Source: Olsenella uli (GTDB lineage: Bacteria > Actinomycetota > Coriobacteriia > Coriobacteriales > Atopobiaceae). From it: a stretch of 20,456 nt of DNA. Below, piece after piece: positions 15,253-20,456 of the stretch (position 1 is the stretch's first letter; each line of letters starts with the position of its first letter). The notes beneath the pieces were generated by a model that was given only the letters and a program-made list of their open reading frames with translations, was not told the DNA's origin and searched no databases. The stretch lies in the NCBI RefSeq assembly GCF_901212655.1, contig NZ_CAAKON010000028.1, forward strand, positions 1 through 20,456. Reading direction: 5' to 3'. A program made the translations under genes and the position numbers.

Positions 15253-17483
15253 GCAACATCCTCAGCTTCATCAGGCGTGATGCGCGCCACCTGCTCTCGA
15301 ACGTCATCAGCCTCGTCGTGATCGTGGGCATCATCGTCGTGCCGACCTTCTACGCCTGGTTCAACATCGCCGCCATGTGGGACCCCTATGGCAACACGAA
15401 GAACCTCAAAGTGGCCGTAGCCAACTCCGACACGGGCTACAAGAGCGACCTCATGCCGCTCGAGGTCAACGTGGGCGAGCGCGTCGTCAGCGACCTGCGT
15501 GGCTCGGACTCGATCAACTACGTCGTGACCGACGAGGACGACGCCCTCGAGGGCGTTCGCTCGGGCGCGTACTACGCGGCCCTCGTCATCCCGGAGAGCT
15601 TCTCGTCGGACATGATGACGATTCTCTCGGCAAACCCCACGCACCCCCAGGTCATCTTCTACCAGAACGAGAAGGCCAACGCTATCGCCGGCATCGTCAC
15701 CGACAAGGCGTCGACCACCGTGCAGCGGGACATCGACGAGTCGTTCGCGTCCTCCGTGACCTCGGCGGGAGCGGGCGTTCTCGACCAGCTCGGCACCTAC
15801 CTCGATGGTGACGAGATGACGCAGGTGGCCTCCCGTCTCGACACTGCCGTCTCGGACGCGCAGGAGACCATCTCGGGCACCTCTCGGAGCGTCCGCAGCT
15901 TCTCCGCGCTCCTCGAGTCCACCCAGGGCCTGCTGAACTCCGGCACCGGCACCTTCGACACCTCGCTCTCCTCCACGCTCGACGTCGGCGGCTCCATCCG
16001 CGACACGGCGAGCGGCGTGAGGACCCTGGGCGACGCCCTCGACGGCGCCACCTCCTCCATCAACGACACACTCAACCAAAGCTCCTCGAGCTTGGGATCG
16101 GTCTCCGACGCCATCGACAACGCATTCGCCGTGGCAGGCGGCCAGACCGACAAGCTCGCGAACGCCCTTACCAAGGTGAACGACGACTACGTGAAGGTCG
16201 TCGTGGCCCAGCTGCAGACGCTTTCGGACCAACTTGCCGGAACCGACACGCTCTATGACGAGTACGAACACAGCGTCACCGAGGGCAACGTGTCAACCCA
16301 GACGATCCATCAGACGCGCCTCACCATCCAGGGTCTCAACGACCGCGTCCAGCAGGCGCTCAAGGAGATGCGCGAACTCTCCGGTCAGCTCGACAAGACC
16401 GTGAGCGACCTGGAGAAGGGCAAGACCGACGCCGAGAGCGCCCGAAGCGAGCTCCGCCGGCTGGTTGACCAGGCAAAGGGTTCGCTCTCCGACGCCCAGG
16501 TGAACTACGACGCCAACGTCCGCGGCTCGCTCCAGGACCTCGCAGGCAAGATCGAGTCTGCCGCGGATGAGGCCGAGGGTATCGCCTCGAGCCTCTCCGC
16601 GACGCTCGACTCCGTGAACTCCACGGCGGGCTCGGCGGCCCAGGGCCTCGGCGACGCCAAGACCTCGCTCGATGACACGGCGGCTCGCCTCGACGACGCG
16701 GCGGCCGACCTCGGCGAGCTCCACAGCCAGCTGCGCGCTGCCCTGGACTCCCAGGACCTCGACAAGCTACGCGCCATCCTCTCGAGCGACCCAGGCGCGC
16801 TCGCGAGCTTCATCTCGAACCCCGTCTCCGTCGACAGGAACCCGGTCTACCCCATCGAGAACAACGGCTCGGCCATGGCCCCGTTCTTCACGACCCTCTC
16901 GATCTGGATTGGCGGCGTCATCCTCTGTGCCCTCATCAAGGCCAACCCAAGCGAGGAGGCCATGGCGGAGACGGGCTGCGGGCACACGAAGGGCTATATC
17001 GGCCGCATCTTCCTGTTCGTGATGGTGGGTTTCCTCCAGGCGCTGCTCATCTGTGCGGGCGACCTCTTCTTCCTGGGCGTGCAGTGCGCCCACCCCGTCC
17101 TGTTCTTCTTGGCGGGCCTGGCCGCAAGCCTCGCGTTCGTGAACATCATCTACTCGCTCACCGCCTCGTTTGGTGACGTGGGCAAGGCCATCGCCGTGGT
17201 CCTCATGGTCATGCAGGTGGCAGGCTCCGGCGGAACGTTTCCGCGGGAGATGCTTCCTGCGGGCTTCTTCCAGACGGTGTATCCGTTTTTGCCCTTCGTC
17301 CACGCGGAGAACGCCTTCCGTGCCGCGATGTTTGGCCTCTACGGCAACGACTTCTGGCGCGAGATCGGGCTGCTTTTGCTCTACCTCGTGCCGGCGCTCT
17401 TGCTGGGCCTCGTGCTGAGGCGTCCGGTCATCAGGCTCAACGAGTGGGTGGAGCACAAGATCGAGAGCACCAAGGTGATGTAA
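15249..17483 (+). CDS. YhgE/Pip family membrane protein, second of pair
   Basis: A 744-aa paralogue of the preceding protein with the same layout: N-terminal helix (about 15-37, ending FYAWFNIA), MWDPYGNTKN block, GVRSGAYYAALVIPE, a long predicted extracytoplasmic coiled-coil domain (about 170-530) and a C-terminal block of about six helices (about 545-730) with FLPFVHAENAFRAAMFGLYG. It lacks the extra C-terminal helices of its partner. The ATG sits within the stop of the first gene (ATGA), with AGGGAGG shortly upstream, so the two are translated together and may form a heteromeric complex. Function (export of lipid, polymer or drug, or phage receptor) cannot be assigned from sequence. No clear terminator follows except the palindromic repeat pair. 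Confidence 0.86.
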   Translation: MSNILSFIRRDARHLLSNVISLVVIVGIIVVPTFYAWFNIAAMWDPYGNTKNLKVAVANSDTGYKSDLMPLEVNVGERVVSDLRGSDSINYVVTDEDDALEGVRSGAYYAALVIPESFSSDMMTILSANPTHPQVIFYQNEKANAIAGIVTDKASTTVQRDIDESFASSVTSAGAGVLDQLGTYLDGDEMTQVASRLDTAVSDAQETISGTSRSVRSFSALLESTQGLLNSGTGTFDTSLSSTLDVGGSIRDTASGVRTLGDALDGATSSINDTLNQSSSSLGSVSDAIDNAFAVAGGQTDKLANALTKVNDDYVKVVVAQLQTLSDQLAGTDTLYDEYEHSVTEGNVSTQTIHQTRLTIQGLNDRVQQALKEMRELSGQLDKTVSDLEKGKTDAESARSELRRLVDQAKGSLSDAQVNYDANVRGSLQDLAGKIESAADEAEGIASSLSATLDSVNSTAGSAAQGLGDAKTSLDDTAARLDDAAADLGELHSQLRAALDSQDLDKLRAILSSDPGALASFISNPVSVDRNPVYPIENNGSAMAPFFTTLSIWIGGVILCALIKANPSEEAMAETGCGHTKGYIGRIFLFVMVGFLQALLICAGDLFFLGVQCAHPVLFFLAGLAASLAFVNIIYSLTASFGDVGKAIAVVLMVMQVAGSGGTFPREMLPAGFFQTVYPFLPFVHAENAFRAAMFGLYGNDFWREIGLLLLYLVPALLLGLVLRRPVIRLNEWVEHKIESTKVM

Positions 17484-17539
17484 GGGCAACGGCACGGAGG
17501 CGAGGCCCAGCGCTCCGAGCCCCAACACCCGAGCCCCAA

Positions 17540-17625
17540 TGAGTCGCCCGCCCTGCGTCTGCCATCCCGTTTGACTCAATTCTGTTTGAAAAATGAGCCA
17601 AATGGGATGGCAGACGCATGAGTCA
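17540..17625. repeat. Paired, gene-less REP-like element (BIME-like)
   Basis: Two copies of the REP-like element lie back to back, reading outward. TGCGTCTGCCATCCC and on to TTTGACTCA (17554-17578) is matched by 17594-17618 in inverted orientation, 23 of 25 bases pairing, around a 15-nt centre containing TCTGTTTGAAAAA. The shared blocks GTTTG-AAAAATGAG and GGCAGAC link it to the copies flanking the RAYT gene. It fills most of the space between the pip pair and bioB and could also act as a transcript-end hairpin. Confidence 0.85.
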
Positions 17626-17779
17626 GGTGGTGCCACTCGGGGAAGCCTAAGCGAAGCTCACCGTCAAATGCAGACAATGAACAGCAGCTCGAACCCTATG
17701 CGGGCACGGCAGGCTACAGTGGGTGGCACACAGAAACCACCGCGAGCCGCAGGGCCCGCCTCCATGCCGGGAGAATCAC

Positions 17780-18772
17780 ATGTCAGCCCAAGCCGAACAG
17801 AACATAACCGCAGCTACCAGAACAACCCCACTATCCCGCGAGGAGGCCATCGCCCTCCTCGAGGCACCGGGAGCCGCGCCCGCAGAGCTCCTCGATAAGG
17901 CCTTCGAGCTCAGGCGAGCTCACAAGGGCCTCGTGGTAGGCGTCCAGCTGCTCACCAACGCCCGCAGCGGCAACTGCACGCAGGATTGTGCCTACTGCGC
18001 CCAGTCCAAGCGCTCGAAGGCAGACATCGAGACCTACCGCTGGGTATCCGACGAGAAGCTCGAGGCCGATGACGAGCTCGTGGCGCGTGACCACATGGCC
18101 CGCCACTGCATCGGGCTCTCCGGCATGGGCTTCACGGACGAGGAAATCGAGCGCCTGGCTGACCGCATCCGGAGCCTCAAGCGCCGGGGCGGCTCCATCT
18201 GCTGCTCCATCGGCTTTCTTACCGAGCGCCAGGCCCGCATGCTCAAAGACGCAGGCCTCGACCGCATCAATCACAACCTCAACACGAGCCGCCGCTTCTA
18301 CCCAAGCATCTGCTCCACCCACACCTGGGACCGTCGTGTACAAAACATCCGCATGCTGCAGGGCCTCGGCTTTGAGATCTGCTGCGGCGGCATCATCGGC
18401 ATGGGTGAGGAGCCCTACGATGTGGTCGACATGCTGATGGAGCTCCGCGAGCTCAGGCCCCAGTCCGTGCCCATCAACTTCCTCATCCCCATCGGCGGCA
18501 CGCCCCTGGGCGACAGGCGCCCCAAGCCGCTCACCACGGACTTTTGCCTCAAGGTGCTCGCCCTCGCGCGCGTCCTCGTGCCAAACGCAGACCTGCGCTG
18601 CGCCGCGGGCCGTGAGCTCTATTTCCGTGGGCGCGAGCGCGAGCTCTTCCGCGTCGTCGACTCCATCTTCGCCGACGGTTACCTCACGGCCCGCGGCCAG
18701 GGCATCACCGACACCATCAAGCTCATCGAGGATGCGGGCTTCGTGTACGAGTGCGAGGCAGAGGCCGAGTAG
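17780..18772 (+). CDS. bioB: Biotin synthase (radical SAM)
   Basis: Inserts sulfur into dethiobiotin to give biotin. The 330-aa protein carries the radical-SAM motif C66-x3-C70-x2-C73 in GNCTQDCAYCAQS (65-77). Candidate ligands of the second iron-sulfur cluster are Cys110, Cys142, Cys202 and the Arg in LRCAAGRE. Also seen are INHNLNTS (163-170, often YNHNLDTS), ICCGGIIGMGE (200-210) and VPINFLIPIGGTPL (230-243). The ATG at 17780 follows GGGAG (17769-17773) by 6 bases; the frame is open back to 17723 without family similarity. No other biotin gene or obvious biotin-repressor operator is in the window. The gene is followed after about 67 bp by gltX. Confidence 0.92.
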   Translation: MSAQAEQNITAATRTTPLSREEAIALLEAPGAAPAELLDKAFELRRAHKGLVVGVQLLTNARSGNCTQDCAYCAQSKRSKADIETYRWVSDEKLEADDELVARDHMARHCIGLSGMGFTDEEIERLADRIRSLKRRGGSICCSIGFLTERQARMLKDAGLDRINHNLNTSRRFYPSICSTHTWDRRVQNIRMLQGLGFEICCGGIIGMGEEPYDVVDMLMELRELRPQSVPINFLIPIGGTPLGDRRPKPLTTDFCLKVLALARVLVPNADLRCAAGRELYFRGRERELFRVVDSIFADGYLTARGQGITDTIKLIEDAGFVYECEAEAE

Positions 18773-18795
18773 GTCGCCATACCCGAGAGGCCAGC

Positions 18796-18801
18796 TATAC
18801 T
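18796..18801 (+). promoter_or_regulatory. Candidate -10 box for gltX
   Basis: TATACT fits the -10 consensus at five of six positions and would start RNA near 18808, about 30 nt before the gltX ATG and past the bioB stop. The -35 region is poor, so readthrough from bioB is an alternative. Confidence 0.4.
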
Positions 18802-18839
18802 TGTGGCTGTATGTGAATTCGGCACAAGGAGGACAATTC

Positions 18840-20324
18840 ATGTCCGACAGCTCCACCCCGGTACGCGTTCGCTTCGCCCCCTCTCCCACCGGCAAGCTCC
18901 ATGTGGGCGGCGCCCGCACGGCCATCTTCAACTGGGCGTTCGCGCGTGCCAACAACGGCACGTTCATCCTGCGCATCGATGACACCGACCCGGCGCGCTC
19001 CACCGAGGAGAACACCCAGATCATCCTGCGCGCCATGCGCTGGCTTGGCCTCGACTGGGACGAGGGTCCCGAGGTAGGCGGCGACTTTGGCCCCTACAAG
19101 CAGATGGAGCGCCTCGACATCTACAAGAAGTGCGCCATGCGCCTTTGGGACGAGGGCAAGGCCTACCCGTGCTTCTGCTCCGCCGAGCAGCTCGCCGCAG
19201 ACAAGAAGGCTGCCCAGGAGCGCCACGATCCGTTCCAGGGCTACCAGCGCCGCTGCCGCCACCTCTCCCGCGAGGAGGCCGAGGCGCGCATCGCGGCCGG
19301 CGAGCCCTACGTGCTGCGCATCAAGGTGCCCGAGGACCGCGGCGACGTCGTAATCCACGACGCGGTGCACGGCGACGTGACCTTTGACGCCAAGGAGCTC
19401 GACGACTTCGTGATCTTCCGCTCCGACGGAACGCCCACCTACAACTTCACCACCGTGGTGGACGACGCCATGATGGGCATCACGCACGTCATCCGCGGCG
19501 ACGACCACCTCTCCAACACTCCGCGCCAGGTCATGGTCTACGAGGCTATGGGCGCGCCCGTGCCCACCTTCGCGCACATCTCCATGATTCTCGGTGCGGA
19601 CGGCAAGAAGCTCTCCAAGCGCCATGGCGCCACGAGCGTGGAGGAGTACCAGGCCGCGGGCTACCTCTCTGACGCCTTCGTAAACTACCTCGCTCTGCTC
19701 GGCTGGAGTCCCGACGGAGAGACTACGATCGTGCCACGCGACGTCCTCGCCAAGACCTTCTCGCTCGACCGCGTGTCCAAGAACCCGGCCACCTTCGACC
19801 CGGCCAAGCTCGACTGGATCAACGCCGAGTACCTCGCGAACATGAGCGACGAGGCCTTCTGCGACCAGATCATGGTGCCCGAGCTCGCCCACGCCGGCCT
19901 CCTCGCCAGCGCCGGCGACAAGCCGCGCGCGTGGCTGCTCACGCTCGCCAGCGTCGTGAAGCCCCGCACGAAGCACCTCGGTGACGTGCCGGGTATCTGC
20001 GGCATGGTCTTTGGCACGGCCGACACCCTCGAATACGAGGAGAAGGCAGTGAAGAAAGGCCTGGCCAAGGAGGGCATGCACGCCGTGCTCGAGGCTGCCG
20101 TGTCCAAGCTCGAGACTCTCGAGACCTGGACGGCCGATGCCATCGACGCCGCCCTGGACCCTGTGCCCGAGGAGCTCGACGCCAAGAAGCGCCTCGTCTT
20201 CCAGGCCATCCGTGCCGCTGTCTGCGGCAACCTCGTGAGCCCGCCGCTCGGCGTCGTCATCGAGCTCGTGGGCAAGGATGACGCCCTCGCCCGCCTGCGC
20301 CGCGCCGAGGAGCTGGCCCTCTAG
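18840..20324 (+). CDS. gltX: Glutamyl-tRNA synthetase
   Basis: Class I aminoacyl-tRNA synthetase that charges tRNA with glutamate. The 494-aa length is normal. The HIGH-type signature is PSPTGKLHVGG (14-24) and the KMSKS-type loop is KKLSKRHG (256-263). A zinc-site pattern C111-x-C113 with C139-x-H141 is visible in CFCSAEQL and RRCRHLS, as in GluRS enzymes with a zinc-binding insertion. RGDDHLSNTPRQ (219-230) is also conserved. AAGGAGG (18826-18832) lies 7 bases before the ATG; an open frame continues further upstream into bioB but is not coding. Whether it also misacylates tRNA-Gln for an amidotransferase pathway cannot be told from this sequence. Confidence 0.96.
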   Translation: MSDSSTPVRVRFAPSPTGKLHVGGARTAIFNWAFARANNGTFILRIDDTDPARSTEENTQIILRAMRWLGLDWDEGPEVGGDFGPYKQMERLDIYKKCAMRLWDEGKAYPCFCSAEQLAADKKAAQERHDPFQGYQRRCRHLSREEAEARIAAGEPYVLRIKVPEDRGDVVIHDAVHGDVTFDAKELDDFVIFRSDGTPTYNFTTVVDDAMMGITHVIRGDDHLSNTPRQVMVYEAMGAPVPTFAHISMILGADGKKLSKRHGATSVEEYQAAGYLSDAFVNYLALLGWSPDGETTIVPRDVLAKTFSLDRVSKNPATFDPAKLDWINAEYLANMSDEAFCDQIMVPELAHAGLLASAGDKPRAWLLTLASVVKPRTKHLGDVPGICGMVFGTADTLEYEEKAVKKGLAKEGMHAVLEAAVSKLETLETWTADAIDAALDPVPEELDAKKRLVFQAIRAAVCGNLVSPPLGVVIELVGKDDALARLRRAEELAL

Positions 20325-20332
20325 GCTGCCCT

Positions 20333-20353
20333 CGCGCGCCCGAATGGCGCGCG
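20333..20353 (+). terminator. Hairpin just after gltX
   Basis: CGCGCGCC (20333-20340) and GGCGCGCG (20346-20353) form an 8-bp GC stem around CGAAT, 8 bp past the gltX stop. There is no T-run after it, so it may only stabilise the 3' end or help termination weakly. Confidence 0.4.
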
Positions 20354-20425
20354 GGTATCCGAGGCCTCTTCAAGCGCGCAGAGTACAGCACGTGAAGACG
20401 CCGACAGCAAGCGAGCTGCGACAGC

Positions 20426-20456
20426 GGGCCCGCGGCCAGTATCTGGCCGCGGGCCC
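20426..20456. terminator. Perfect 14-bp palindrome at the window edge
   Basis: GGGCCCGCGGCCAG (20426-20439) and its exact complement (20443-20456) enclose a 3-nt loop (TAT). It is 101 bp past gltX and runs to the last base, so the following bases that would show a T-run are outside the window. A terminator for gltX, possibly bidirectional, is the simplest reading. Confidence 0.5.

Noticed and set aside
17831..20081. Long minus-strand open frames opposite bioB and gltX
   Set aside because: They are antisense by-products of high GC. Their translations are rich in Ala, Gly, Val and His without family motifs, while the plus strand encodes clear BioB and GltX.

Overview
The window looks like a chromosomal segment of a high-GC actinobacterium, most likely a member of the Coriobacteriia (an Olsenella/Atopobiaceae-like gut or oral anaerobe). 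This placement is an inference from the high GC with C/G-ending codons, the protein sequences, the paired YhgE/Pip membrane proteins and the housekeeping gene set. No rRNA or tRNA marker is present to confirm it.

Left part, 1-8000. Most genes are on the minus strand. A HAD phosphatase and a thiamine pyrophosphokinase (thiN) form a two-gene unit. A small FmdB-type zinc-ribbon gene runs the other way and converges on rsmB across a shared bidirectional terminator. Then, in transcription order on the minus strand, come priA (replication restart helicase) with its own terminator, and the tightly packed set def, fmt and rsmB. That set covers peptide deformylase, initiator tRNA formylation and 16S rRNA m5C methylation.

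Middle part, 8000-12300. Upstream of priA lie a four-copy 22-bp tandem repeat and a short two-helix ORF that resembles the first part of an OPT-family transporter and lacks a normal start codon. coaX (type III pantothenate kinase) follows on the plus strand. Next is a RAYT-type HUH transposase gene, flanked by outward-reading inverted copies of a REP-like palindromic element, with a second right-hand copy 120 bp further on. metK (SAM synthetase) is on the minus strand. Its leader carries a recognisable SAM-I (S-box) riboswitch with a classical terminator, so metK should be switched off when SAM is plentiful.

Right part, 12300-20456. Two translationally coupled YhgE/Pip family membrane proteins are followed by a gene-less paired copy of the REP-like element, then bioB (biotin synthase, with no other biotin gene in view) and gltX (glutamyl-tRNA synthetase). 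The window ends in a perfect 14-bp GC-rich palindrome.

The most interesting structure is the RAYT gene with its repeat family. The same outward pair of repeats occurs once around the transposase gene and once with no gene between the arms, which suggests an autonomous unit and its miniature derivative. No larger undescribed multi-gene system is evident; the other genes are recognisable housekeeping or membrane functions.
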